In this document: in pieces, positions 22,092-32,178 of the stretch
Layout: each line of letters opens with the position of its first letter
Position numbering within the stretch: the first letter of the stretch is position 1
Assembly (NCBI GenBank): GCA_024516155.1
Contig: JAJJXM010000057.1
Span: forward strand, 372,001-436,000
Length of the DNA stretch: 64,000 nt
Direction: 5' to 3'
Source: Pyronema omphalodes
Taxonomy: Eukaryota; Ascomycota; Pezizomycetes; Pezizales; Pyronemataceae
Program-made: the position numbers and the translations under genes
The notes under the pieces: model-generated
Told to the model about the DNA's origin: nothing
Seen by the model: the letters and a program-made list of their open reading frames with translations, nothing else
The model's database searches: none

Positions 22092-22380
22092 CGGAAGCTT
22101 GGAATACGTTGTTTCTGCGGTGTCAACAAGGAATCCGCGATTAAAATGATGGTTTTTGATGTGGGTGGGGGGCGGTGTCGATGGAACCGGTTCGCTGGGC
22201 TTTTCTCAGGGGCCCGAAAACTCTTTTTCGATGAAAACTCAACGAAAAAGAGAGAGCCTGGTCTGGAAAGGCTGCGAATAGGTAATTCGGGGCTGCCGAG
22301 CAATAATCCGCGATAAAATCTTGCGATTTTGGCGTGGTTGTTGAAAAGGCAGGGGGGGGTCCCTCTTTGCTGGGTGGTGT
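22092..22380 (-). other. 5' UTR of LINE X1
   Basis: Non-coding leader. Its outer end on the sense strand reads ACACCACCCAGCAAAGAGGG followed by a C run and CTGCC, comparable with the 5' ends of Y and V. Frames in this stretch are not conserved. Confidence 0.65.
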
Positions 22381-23689
22381 CCAGCCGCAGAACGATGGCT
22401 CTGCCGCTGGTAGTGGACTTATTGCAGACCCGTTATTATTATCAGGAGCAAGTTTCCAAGGAAAAATGGAATGCAGACATTTTGTTCTCCCTTGTTCTTT
22501 GTTCTTTCATAACCACTCCGTGAAATCAGTAGCGCTCGTCGACTGCGGCGTCACTGGCATTGCATTCGTGCACTGCAATTTTGCCCGCCATCAGAAAGTC
22601 CCCTTGACACCCTTACCCACAGCCCCAAGGGTCCAAGTGATCAACGGCCGACCAATTCCCTTCGGAAAGATCACCCACCTCGCCCAAGTAGAGTGCACCA
22701 TCAACGGTCACTCGCAAACCCTGCCTATGTTCGTTACGACGCTAGGCCACTATCCGGTGGTACTGGGCATCCCCTGGCTAAACAAGCATGATGTAACGAT
22801 CAGCTTAGCTCCAACACCGTGAGATTTGTTTCTGGATATTGCCGGAGAAACTGTACCCCGTTGCCAGTAAGCACGACCGCTGTCAAGGTCCTGGACCCGA
22901 ATCCCCCTCCCGATGTCCAAGAGCCCGACACAGATCCCATGCCGGAACTGGAAAACCCAGTCCCCGACCCCCCGGACGAAGCGAGGATGGCAATTTCCAG
23001 CCTGACAGTCTCCGATTTTAAAGAGATGGTAAAAGACGAGAGTCTGACAGTCGTTTCACTATCCTTGGATGCAATCACCGTAGCCTTAGAGGACAGACAC
23101 CCCCTGACAGATGACGAATTTAGGGACATGATCCCCGAAGAATATCACGACTACTTCGAACTATTCAACGAAGTAAATGCGAAGGAACTCCCCCCACACC
23201 GACCTTATGACCTCAAGATCCCGTTGAAGGAGGGATTCGTCCCCCCCTTCGATCCCCAATACTCATTGTCACGCAACGAGTTGCAAAACCTCAAAGCCCG
23301 GGTGGACGAGAATCTGGAAAAGGGTTTCATACAACGCTCTCAATTGTCAGCCGCTTCGCCTATACTATTTGTGAAGTTCTGGGATGGATCCTTATGCTTG
23401 TGTGTGGATTATCGAATGTTGAACGAGGGGACCGAAAAGAATTGGTACCTGCTACCGCTAATACAAGCAACACTGATGAACCTTTCCAAGGACCAGTATT
23501 TTACTACCCTGGACGTCCGTAGCGCCTATAACCTGATCAGGATGGCAGAAGGACAAGAATGGAAAACGGCATTCCGCACGAGGTACGGATTGTTCGAATC
23601 AAAAGTGATGCCATTTGGGCTCACCAACACACCCGGCGATTTCCAAGCGTTCATCAATGATGTACTGCGACCATATTCGGAGCAGATGA
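22381..23689 (+). pseudogene. Gypsy C fragment: protease and N-terminal RT, cut by LINEs on both sides
   Basis: Plus-strand sequence clearly related to gypsy B and D pol but more diverged. It begins at the pol entry (NDGSAAG), carries the protease motif LVDCGVTGIAF and VVLGIPWLNKHD, shifts frame near 22807 by loss of one base, then reads RT motifs up to FQAFINDVLRPY. Gag and LTR would lie left of LINE X1, outside the window. On the right LINE X2 cuts it before the YLDD box. The right flank after X2 does not resume RT, so the locus was already rearranged or deleted. Confidence 0.88.
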
Positions 23690-24503
23690 TTTATTTGAGT
23701 ATTTCTTTATTTATTTATTCATACACGCATCCAACCGTAAGGTTATGGCGGAATCTACAATTTAAATACAATGTTAAGGACCTCGGGGTGATGCCAGGTC
23801 CTCACTGGGTAAGCCCCAGAGCTGTCAATGTGTGTGGGAGTGTAGTCTCCCAAGTCCCGCCGTGCAGTTTTTCATCTAGCGTCGTCAGATCCGAGGAGCC
23901 CCCTGCGCTCGGAGGCCACCTCGCCGGGTCGATCCCCCATTTCCTCCACCCTTCCCCTCCCATTTTTAACCATTTTTCCGCCTTTATTTCCTCCACAAAG
24001 CAAAAACAGAACAAAAGAAAGAGTAACTCCTCCGGGCCACCGTCCCCTCGCCTCCCCTCTCTCCCCGCTCTCCATCCGCGTCCTCAACTCCGCCGCTCTC
24101 CCCCACGCACCCCCCTCCACTGCTCCCTCCCGTCCGCGCCTCCTCTCCTGCTCTACCTCCGCGCATCATCACGCCTCACTCGTCACCGTCTCCGTTCTCC
24201 TTTCCCGCACGCCGTTTCATCTTCGCCTCCCCGCCCATCTCACGTTCCCCTTGACCTCCTCCAAAGAAACAAAAGAAGACAGGAAAAGTAACCCCTCCTC
24301 GTCCCCCCGTTGCTCCTCCTGCCCCCTTTGCCTCGCTCCTCATCTACTGCATCTCCTCTCTCTCGCCTTCTCTTCCTCCTGTTCTCGTTACTCTCCTTCC
24401 GACAGCATCCCCGCTTCCACTCGACACCCATTCGCCCTGCTCGTCGTCTATATACATATATATTATTTTTTTTTTTTTATTATATTTTTTTTTTTCTTTT
24501 TCA
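23690..24503 (-). other. 3' UTR and tail of LINE X2
   Basis: On the sense strand: ORF2 stop, A-rich run, purine-rich tract, the GAGGTGGCCTCC block, the CATAACCTTACGGTTG stem-loop at about 23740-23755, and an imperfect AAATA tail at 23690-23720. No gene is seen; the frame reaching from gypsy C through here to 24291 is fortuitous. Confidence 0.85.
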
Positions 24504-27441
24504 TTAGTTACCGTGGGTTTCCGCGTGCTCGTCCGTTAGGTCCAGCAGCGTCCCCCAGCCAGTCGTCAGTGTATGAGGGGTGTCCTCTTGTGCGGGGTGA
24601 GTACTCAACTTCGCGTGTGCCCATTCGGCGGTCGCCACCTTGGTGTCCGAGATCATGGTGGACAGAGCTTTCGTGCCTGCAGTCGTATACAAGATCGTGG
24701 GGAGAGTCAGTTGGCGTCGTCGGGGGATGTGCAGTGTGTGGCGTAGTTCAGTCCGCTGTTTGTTAAAGTTTGGGCATGAGAGGATTAGGTGCTTGGGCGT
24801 TTGTGGGGGGTGCAGTTGGCAATGACAGGAGTGGGAGGGGTATTTGGCGGTGGGGGGGTGTGCTAGGCAGTCCAGAAAATGGCCATGGCCCGTGCTGAGT
24901 CCCAGTATGGCCGTCGATATCTTTCGCGAGACGGTAGTGTATGCGCTGTCGAGTCTTTTGCGGTGGGGGGCGTCGTACGTCTTGGGTTTTGGTGATGGAG
25001 AGTACCAGTCCATCCAGCCAGTAACGTACTGCTCTCGTACCTGGCGTCTAATCCAGGAGAGGGAAATCAGGGGTGGCGCGGTGGGATTAATGGAGGTAGC
25101 TGTTTTTGCCAGGAGATCGGCGGTGTCGTTCCCGGGGATGTCTGTGTGGCCGGGGTCCCAATGTAGAGTTGCGGATGATCCGGAGCGGTGAAGGGCGGAC
25201 GCCGTCGTGAGAATCGAGAGGGCGAGTTCCTGGCCAGGACCGTAGGAGGAGCGGGAGGCGCGAACGATGGCGGCTTGATTGTCGGTAAATATGTGTATTT
25301 TGCGGCGGGTGTGTCCGTTGAGGGTGATGGTTTTTTGGCAGGTCGTGAGGCAGTCGTGTATCGCTCTAAGCTCAGCGTCGAATACTTTGGTTGTATCTCC
25401 CATTGGGATAAGTTCTTCCACTCGGCGAGGTAGGCCGTTGGTGATGCAGTATCCCGCTCCGGTTCTTCCATTTAGTTGCGAACCGTCAGTGTATGCGATA
25501 ATCTTGCGGGGGTCTGCGCGGAGGGTCTGGAGCAGTGTGGTGTGTGCTGTAGCTGCCTCTGGCTTCGGGAGGGAGGTGATGTTGATTTTGAGGCGGGGCC
25601 GTTCCCATGGGGCGGCATTGGGTTGCGATGTGTTTTCAATGGTGTCGTCAGGTAGCACCCACTTGCTGATGGAGCGGAGCATAGTGACGAGACGGGAGGG
25701 GGCCGTTCCCGGGGACTGCCATTGATAGTCATATTCGTATGGGCTGCGGATGGAGGAGTGGAAGTGATGGGGAATGGGGAAGGAGGAGGGGCAGCGTTTG
25801 ATGAAGGGGTGATTGGGGGGAAGAGAAAGGAGACGAAGGACGTATTTGCGAGTGCGGTAGTGTAGGCGGACTGAAACCGGTGGGATACCCGCTTCGTTGT
25901 GCAGCGCTATGATCGGTGTCGAGGTGAAAGCATTTAGAATTCGGCGGAGGGCAGAGTTTTGTTGTGTTTGTATTATGTTGGCGAGTCTTTTTTGCCCCGT
26001 CCACCAGATTTCACAACCAAAGTCGGACCTAGGTACCACACACGCTATGTAGAGTGTTCTCGTTGCAGACGGGGACAAACCTGTTTCGTGACGTACGAGG
26101 CTGCGGAGGGCGTTGAGGGACCTAGCGGCGGCCGTCAGTCTTGTTTTTACGTGATATGAGAAGGAGAGTTTTCTGTCCAAATAAATTCCAATCCACCGAA
26201 CTACGTCTGTTCGTCCTCCTTTCGTCCCTGGGGTAATGATGGTTGTGTTTGGCAGGCGTACGTTTCTGGTGTCGGTGAGTGTGTCAATGTGAGAGCGGTG
26301 AAAATGTAGCAGCTCCGATTTCGAATCGTCGAATGCTACAGCGTTCGCTTGAGCCCAGTGGAAGGCGGTGCGAGCCGCGGCTTCCAGTTCGTCGGCATTC
26401 TCTTCTCTGGTACGACTGTGTGCGACGAGGGCCACGTCGTCCATGTAGCTCGGGGTCCATAACGTGTGGTGGGTCGCTTGTAGTTTATCAAATAGAGGGC
26501 GTAGGTAGATGAGGAATAGAATGGGCGACGCCGGGGAACTTTGGGGGATGCCCGTCCTAATAGGTCGCTGTACATCTGTTCGTCCGTCGAATGATAAGGC
26601 TGTTGTCCTATCACTTAGGAAAGTCGAGCACCAGGAAATGACTGCAGTTGGGCAGCCCAGTGTGCGCATTGTCGTCAGGAGGCGCGCAGAGGAGACATTC
26701 TTGAAAGCCCCTCGCACATCTATAAATAGCGCGGAGGTTACCATGCGGCGCCCCGCATTTGCTTCGACCTCGTGCGGTAGGGGCATTGCAGCGTCGATAG
26801 CTGAGCGTTTAGGGCGCCCGGCTATCTGGTCTGCATGCAATATGTTGTGTGACTCCGCCATAAGGCTGAGCCGGGTCGCCATAAGTTTTTCTAAGATTTT
26901 TCCCATGCAGTTTAGCAACGCGACGGGTCGCTAGGCCTCAACTGCGCTATAGTCAGGTTTATTGGGTTTCGTGATAACCACCGTCGTTCCTTCACGCCAG
27001 CACCTCGGGTGGCATCCTTTGTCACATAACCTTGCATACAGCGCGTCGAACACCTTGGGGATTGCATCGTAGGCTCTCTTTAGGCATGTGAACGTTATCA
27101 TGTCGGGACCGGGGGCTTTCTTGGGGGAGGAGGAGTAAATTGTGTGGCCTATTTCTTCAGGGGTGAATGTGTGCCAGGGGATAATGGGGTGCGTGGGGGG
27201 GATTTGAGTCGGAGGGGCAGCGGGGGGGGGGGGGGGGCGTGGGGTGGGAAAAGAGCCTGAAAGGCGTTTACTTTGCCTTCGAAATCAACGTGTACCTTGT
27301 CTACCCCACCTACCTGGGCCTTGATTGGGGGGGGTCAGTTGGGCGCGCCGGGGGTTTGTGTATCTGAAGGCGGCCCAGACATCAGGGCCCTCTGCGGCGG
27401 CCAAGTAGTCTTTCCATAATCAGTCCTTTGCATGTCGTACT
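24504..27441 (-). pseudogene. LINE X2 ORF2: RT, RNase H and C-terminal zinc motif
   Basis: The frame is open from 26918 to 24504, with RT motifs TPSYMDDVALVAHS (YMDD intact), RNase H motifs AYTDGSQ, FDAELRAI, FTDNQAA and GHTDIPGNDTAD, and a C-terminal CHCQLHPPQTPKHLILSC cluster typical of Tad/I-type ORF2. A TAG at 26931-26933 (before RPVALLN) interrupts the same frame upstream, where the RT fingers continue (TTVVITKPNKPDYSAVEA). The poly-proline linker is at the right end. Y1 separates it from the endonuclease part. Confidence 0.9.
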
Positions 27442-27669
27442 CTGCGGTAATGGGTGAACCTGCACTGGGCCTTTGGACACGGCAACGGCGACCCCCCCCC
27501 CTGCATTCTCAACAACGAGCACCGAAACCCCCGGTTTTCTCATCGGATTCGGATTCGCAGCACTCTGTTACGTTATTCTCTGAATTTTCAGGGAATTCTA
27601 CGTCGTTTTTGTTGACTTTTGTCGCAAAATCAGAGTTCTCACGAGTTTTGGCTTACCCCACCTCACGAA

Positions 27670-29124
27670 ATGTCGCCAAAACAACGACAGAACAACGCCC
27701 GACGATCGAAACGGTCCGAAAACGCGTACAATGTTCTAGCCGACCTTCCTCATGATGGATCTAATCCTACATTTGATGAAAGAGATGGAAAAGTTGATGA
27801 AGTTGATGGAAACCTCGCTGGAAAGCCCTTCCAGAGCGTGGTCTTGGCAGGATCACCAGTTCCTTCGGCTTCAACACACCAGCAGCAAGCGACACCTGAG
27901 CACAACCGATTCAGAGAATTTCGCCGCGATCTGGTTATTGCTATGCGAGACGCTATCGAGAAAGACGACAGCGATAGCAGCTTGAGCGCCCTGTTCTGTG
28001 AACATGAACCGCTTTTCACAGGAGCAAGCTTCCTGGGGATACAACAGATCCACCGGGACACACAGCGTCGCTTCAATACGCTCGATGACACCATATGCAA
28101 CAACAGCGATGAGATGCGCCACAGATTCGCCGTCATGATGACGAAATTCAACATTCTGACCGGCGAAAACACGAAGCTGCGCGCAGCATACAACTCTACA
28201 TCGAAAGAAACAGCAGCTCTCAAGGCTGCTGTGGACGCCCTGACGACGAAAATCGACGAACAGCACCAAGTCATTTCGGCGCCCCCCTCACCGAACCTCA
28301 CGGCCTCTTCCTCAGCGATGGAAGAGATGACTATGCAACTGTCCGTCGTCCAACATGACATTCAGGATGTCCTGGACGCTGTTCGCAACCCTCCTGGCAA
28401 GAGAAAGCGAAGGTGTAGCGACCAGAACACCGAACCCACCTCACCGACAAACAGAAGACCGGTGAACCACAAACCGAGAGCGGCATCACCGGTGCGAAGC
28501 CTGACGCACTCGAAACATGCGACTACCGCCGCCCAGGACAAGCTTGATGCCCTCAAGCCTATGTCCCCCCTACCTCTCCTCGCGATCACGTCGACCGAAG
28601 CGACGCCGGAACCTCACCCTGACAGTTCATCTGTTCAGGACACACCTCTACCCGACGCCCCAAGCACTGCCCCTGCTGAGACGAACGGATGGAAGACTGT
28701 GGAGGCGAAGGCTACACAGAGGAAGAGGCAGAAAGCGAAGGAGACGACACCTACGGCAGCGCCACCCAGCAAGACCCCTACAACAAAGAATGGTGGCCGG
28801 GGAAAGAATACCCACCAACCCGGAACGACAACCTCCTCTGCAAAGAAGACTTGGGCAGAAGTCGTCAAGAGCGGAGGCATCAACGTCCAGATTGTGCTTG
28901 GGAATCGCAATCTTGGACTAACAACACCACCGACAAGAAGGGGAGAGAGGCGAGGGGGAGCAGCAAGAAGGCTGAGGAAGAAGGAAGGAGAAGGGGAGAG
29001 AGGGGAGGAGAAGAGGGGCAGGGCGGGCCCGGGTGTCTCAAAGGGCAGAGAGTCAGGAGACACCGGCGGAGGAGGTGAGAGCGGAGAGGAGAGTGGGGGC
29101 GCAGGTGGCCCGGCGGCTGTTTAA
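27670..29124 (+). CDS. Y1 ORF1-like protein, 484 aa (coiled coil, basic, TWAEVVK motif)
   Basis: ATG at 27670-27672 (MSPKQRQNNARRSKR). Order: basic N-terminus (1-20); a segment nearly constant among copies (20-75); a variable cassette (about 78-116); GASFLGIQQIHRDTQRR; heptad-rich coiled coil (about 128-200); a short helix (215-239); a basic patch GKRKR near 244, possibly nuclear localisation; a Pro/Thr/Ser-rich linker; TWAEVVKSGG near 394, resembling a motif of LINE ORF1 proteins; and a Gly/Glu/Arg-rich tail. There are no zinc knuckle, RT or endonuclease motifs. Frames of the same 484-codon length recur in Y5, Y8 and, once its insertion is discounted, Y7. The role is probably RNA binding and particle assembly, by analogy with LINE ORF1 proteins. 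Confidence 0.75.
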   Translation: MSPKQRQNNARRSKRSENAYNVLADLPHDGSNPTFDERDGKVDEVDGNLAGKPFQSVVLAGSPVPSASTHQQQATPEHNRFREFRRDLVIAMRDAIEKDDSDSSLSALFCEHEPLFTGASFLGIQQIHRDTQRRFNTLDDTICNNSDEMRHRFAVMMTKFNILTGENTKLRAAYNSTSKETAALKAAVDALTTKIDEQHQVISAPPSPNLTASSSAMEEMTMQLSVVQHDIQDVLDAVRNPPGKRKRRCSDQNTEPTSPTNRRPVNHKPRAASPVRSLTHSKHATTAAQDKLDALKPMSPLPLLAITSTEATPEPHPDSSSVQDTPLPDAPSTAPAETNGWKTVEAKATQRKRQKAKETTPTAAPPSKTPTTKNGGRGKNTHQPGTTTSSAKKTWAEVVKSGGINVQIVLGNRNLGLTTPPTRRGERRGGAARRLRKKEGEGERGEEKRGRAGPGVSKGRESGDTGGGGESGEESGGAGGPAAV

Positions 29125-29409
29125 CTTTGCTTTGGTTTTGTTTTTGCTTTGTGGAGGAAATAAAGGAGGGAAAATGGTTAAAAATGGGAGGGGAAGGGAG
29201 GAGGAAAGGGATGAGCCCAGCGAGGCGGCCTCTGTGCAAGCAGGGCACTTGGTACATCAGACGCGCTTGGACAAGAAACCCCCGTAGTAACAGTGGGGAC
29301 AGACCCCACAACCACAACGATCAAGAGGAGGAGACTGGTAGAGGTGGAGACTGGGTTTTTGCTTTTACATTTCTTTCTTCTTCTCTTTTGTATTTATCTG
29401 TCCCTTGTC

Positions 29410-30960
29410 CCTGTTCAGTAAATACCGTCGTCAAATAGTATCTGCAGTTAATGAGGCAGCCTCGCATAATGACAACTATGCCACCCTTGACCAACTGTTT
29501 GCAGACAACTGGACCGAGTTCATAGGAGCCAGCTACCTGGGGGTACACCAGACCTATCAGGACACACAGCGACGCTTCAATACACTCGAGGAATCCATAC
29601 GCAACAACAACGATGCGATACACGGCAGATTCGACGTCATGATGACGAAATTTAACGATCTGCTCTTCGAAAACGCGACGCTGCGCGAAGCATACGTCTC
29701 TACACAGGCAGAAACAGCAGCCCGCAGGGCTGCTGTGGACGCCCTGACGAAGAAAATCGACGAACAGCAACAAGTCATTTCGGCGCCCCCCTCACCGAAC
29801 CTCACGGCCTCTTCCTCCGCGATGGAAGAGATGACTATGCAACTGTCCGTTGTCCAACATGACATTCAGGATGTCCTGGACGCTGTTCGCAACCCTCCTG
29901 GCAAGAGAAAGCGAAGGGGAAGCGACCAGAACACCGAACCCACATCACCAACGACCAGAGTACCGGTCAACCACAAACCGAGAGCTGCATCACCGGTGCG
30001 AAGCCCGATGCACTCAAAACATGCGACTACCGCCGCCCAGGACAAGCTGGATGCCCTCAAGCTTAAGTCCCCCCTACCTCTCCTCGCAATCACACCGACC
30101 GAAGTGACATCGGAACCTCACCCTGACAGTTCATCTGCTCAGGACACACGTCTACCCGACGCCCCAAGCACTGCACCTGCTGAGACGAACGGATGGAAGA
30201 CTGTGGAGGCGAAGGCTACACAGAGGAAGAAGCAGAGAGCGCAGGAGATGAGACCGACGGCAGCGACACCCAGCAAGACCCCTACAACAGAGAATGGTGG
30301 CCGGGGAAAGAATACCCACCAACCCAGAACGACAACCCCCTCTGCAAAGAAGACTTGGGCAGAAGTCGTCAAGAGCGGAGGCATCAACGTCCAGATTGTG
30401 CTGGGGAATGGCAATCTTGGACTGACAACACCACCGACAAGAAGGGGAGAAAGGCGAGGGGGAGCAGCGAGAAGGCTGAGGAAGAAGGAAGGAGAAGGGG
30501 AGAGAGGGGAGGAGAAGAGGGGCAGGGCGGGCCCGGGTGTCTCAAAGGGGAAAGAGTCAGGAGACACCGGCGGAGGAGGGGAGAGAGGAGAGGAGAGCGG
30601 GGGCACTGGTGGCCCGGCGGCTGTTTAACTTTGCTTTGGTTTTGTTTTTGCTTTGTGGAGGAAATAAAGGGGGAAAAATGGTTAAAAATGGGAGGGGAAG
30701 GGTGGAGGAAATGGGGGAACGACCCGGCGAGGTGGCCTCCGAGCGTACAGGGCTGCTTGAACAGACGACGCTTGACGAACAAAAGCACAACGAGACTTGG
30801 GGGTCTACAACCCCACACCCTGACGACAAGCTCTGGGGCATACCCAGTGAGAGCCTGGCCTGACACCCGGGTTTCTTAATTTTGTATTTACTGTAGATTC
30901 CGCCATAACCTTACGGTTGGATGCGTGTATGAGTTAATAAATAAATAAATAAATAAATAA
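29410..30960 (+). mobile_element. Y2, 5'-truncated Y element with a-type 3' end, nested in Y1
   Basis: Bounded by a 10-bp duplication gtcccttgtc (29400-29409 and 30961-30970). It begins inside the ORF (about codon 80), runs to the ORF stop at 30628, then has the a-type 3' UTR, stem-loop and (TAAA)n tail ending at 30960. 5' truncation with a 3' tail is the hallmark of target-primed reverse transcription. Confidence 0.9.
29412..30628 (+). pseudogene. Y2 partial ORF, N-terminus missing
   Basis: About 405 codons remain open, starting in the variable cassette (KYRRQIVSAVNEAASHNDNYATLDQLF), then GASYLGVHQTYQDTQRR, coiled coil, basic patch, linker, TWAEVVKSGG and the Gly/Glu/Arg tail. The cassette differs from Y1 although downstream parts are nearly identical. 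Confidence 0.8.
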
Positions 30961-31016
30961 GTCCCTTGTCATAACCTTCGGGTTGCAAACAAGTAATGAG
31001 AGAACAAACAAACAAA

Positions 31017-31374
31017 CTGCGGTAATGGGTGTTTCGGAGGCGTTTGTACTCTGCATGGTGGGACGGGAGGCGAGTTGATTTCCACCTCTTTCTTGCGCTC
31101 TGCATATTCCGGCGTGTCGTGCGTACTTCCTCCGTCCACCACCTCTTCGAGCGGGGAGTTGGTGTGAGGGTGGGTGTCGCCTTTTGGGCAGCCGTTTGAA
31201 TGGAGTCCTGAAGGAGGGCGGCCCATTCGTCCAGGTTACTCGCAGAAGGGTTTGCGCGGAGGTATGTTCAGTATGGGTGACTGGCCTCGGCGAGGGTCTG
31301 TAGCTCCCTGGAAAAGGTGTCCCAGTCCGTTTTTTGCCAGTTGAGTCGCTGGGTGGTTGGGGTAGTGGTGGTAT
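31017..31374 (-). pseudogene. LINE X2 ORF2, linker between endonuclease and RT
   Basis: This piece lies between Y1 and gypsy D and corresponds to 51240-51550 of X3. MQSARKRWKSTRLPSHHAEYKRLRNTHYR and the upstream RSKRWWTEEVR are readable on the minus strand. A TGA replaces a tryptophan codon near 31267. Confidence 0.75.
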
Positions 31375-31900
31375 TGTCACGGCACACGGCTGACGAGCCG
31401 TTGTGTTGCGTCATCATTATGTTGTCGTTGTTGTTGTCGACATCGTGCCGTTGTCTTGCCGTGTTGTGTTGTGTTGCTGTTGTGTTGTTGTGTGTGCCGT
31501 GCCGTCGTGATTGATAGACTGATTGATGATGGATGACGTACCATGAGCCGGAGAGCTGTGGCGTCGCAGGTGAATTGATGGAGAACGGAAGCTTTCATGT
31601 AGCGATGTTGGATGACGGCCCAGCAAGAGTGCTGGCCGCCCCTTTGTACATAAGGAGGCTTGCCTCCCCGTTGTCGAGTTCTCCATCGAACGTCTTGTGT
31701 CTTTCCCTTGCTTCTAATAAAGACTTCTTCTTCCAGTCCTACGTCACTCTTGTCCTTGTCCCTGTTCCTGTTTCGTGTGCCGTCCGTCTGACGAGCACTT
31801 CGGTCCTTGTCCTTCCGTTTCCCGTCCCGGAACCCGCCTAGTCCCTCTTGCCGGTAGTGTTCAGTGTAGTCTTTGAACGTCCGTTCCTAGTTCCCTGACA
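31375..31900 (+). repeat. 5' LTR of gypsy D
   Basis: 526 bp, TGTCACGG to CCCTGACA. A TACATAA box at 31647-31653 precedes ATCGAACGT at 31685-31693, the inferred start of R. AATAAA is at 31716-31721. These suggest U3 31375-31684, R about 31685-31740, and U5 to 31900. The plus-strand frame 31533-31841 is not a gene. Confidence 0.93.
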
Positions 31901-31902
31901 TT

Positions 31903-31911
31903 ACGTTCGAT
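31903..31911 (+). promoter_or_regulatory. Candidate self-primer binding site, gypsy D
   Basis: ACGTTCGAT starts two bases after the 5' LTR and is exactly complementary to ATCGAACGT at 31685-31693, at the inferred mRNA 5' end. Gypsy B has the same pair. Confidence 0.55.
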
Positions 31912-31935
31912 CGAATAATTATTCAACCGACACGC

Positions 31936-32178
31936 ATGAACCCCACCGGTTCTGCTTGGACCTACGCCTTAAAACAAGCCCTGGAAACGCACACCTTAAA
32001 CGAAACCTTCGGGATTTCCGACCGATTCGCTGGCGCAGTGCGAGGAACCATCGGAAGAGCAGAAAATCACTGCTACCTTGTGGTCCGCTGGGAACTCCAG
32101 GACTACACTTACCAGGAGCACGTCCGCCACACCATCAGACTCAAGCCAATCCTCAGAGCCCGCCAGAATGCACATTAA
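31936..32178 (+). CDS. ORF0 of gypsy D, 80 codons
   Basis: It starts MNPTGSAWTYALKQ and ends ARQNAH with TAA at 32176-32178. The stop overlaps the gag ATG (32168-32170) in ATGCACATTAA, an 11-nt overlap identical in layout to gypsy B. The nine amino-acid differences from B include conservative changes and no frame loss. No domain is recognised. Confidence 0.65.
   Translation: MNPTGSAWTYALKQALETHTLNETFGISDRFAGAVRGTIGRAENHCYLVVRWELQDYTYQEHVRHTIRLKPILRARQNAH

Larger units (their letters stand above)
1..22380 (-). mobile_element. LINE X1, Tad-like non-LTR retrotransposon split by three younger elements
   Basis: Read on the minus strand, ORF1 starts at 22091 and ORF2 ends at 695. The LINE's own segments are 1-3487, 5102-6289, 13718-15012 and about 21449-22380. 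The gaps are filled by a solo-LTR-like insert, gypsy A and gypsy B, each with its own short target duplication. Comparison with X2 shows that about 70 bp of the 3' tail lie left of the window. The 5' end is near 22380, where gypsy C sequence begins. The gag, endonuclease, RT and RNase H order is that of fungal Tad-type LINEs. The copy is decayed, with several frameshifts and stops, a mutated RT active site (YMDN) and an ORF2 start codon changed to GTG. Confidence 0.9.
27457..31016 (+). mobile_element. Y1, ORF1-only retroelement with b-type 3' end (contains Y2)
   Basis: Flanked by the 15-bp duplication ctgcggtaatgggtg (27442-27456 and 31017-31031) in LINE X2. It has a 5' leader with the CACGGCAACGGCGA motif and a C run, a 484-codon ORF, a purine-rich 3' region, then the b-type end (GGCGGCCTCTGTGCAAGC... 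CATAACCTTCGGGTTG...) and an (AACA)n tail. Y2 is inserted just before the stem-loop. Without Y2 it is about 2.0 kb. About 20 bases at the very 5' edge (27457-27477) are not shared with other copies. Confidence 0.9.

Noticed and set aside
22819..24291. 490-codon frame running from gypsy C RT into LINE X2 3' UTR, as a fusion gene
   Set aside because: It crosses a defined insertion boundary at 23690 and the downstream part is C/T-rich LINE antisense sequence.
28635..29063. Antisense 142-codon ORF (MSPDSLPFETPGP...) repeated in each Y copy
   Set aside because: Reverse complement of a purine-rich, stop-poor coding region; composition is Pro/Leu/Ser/Phe low complexity with no independent support.
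28689..29078. Alternative-frame ORF (MEDCGGEGYTEEEAESE...) overlapping the C-terminal part of the Y ORF, present in most copies
   Set aside because: It is open because the copies are nearly identical. In the diverged copy Y3 the main frame is kept while this frame is disrupted before 43587, so it is most likely a shadow. Genome-wide dN/dS in both frames would decide.
30930..31016. Short tandem repeats (TAAA)n and (AACA)n as independent microsatellites or a repeat array
   Set aside because: They sit at element 3' ends directly beside target duplications and are retrotransposition tails. No CRISPR-like spacing is present.
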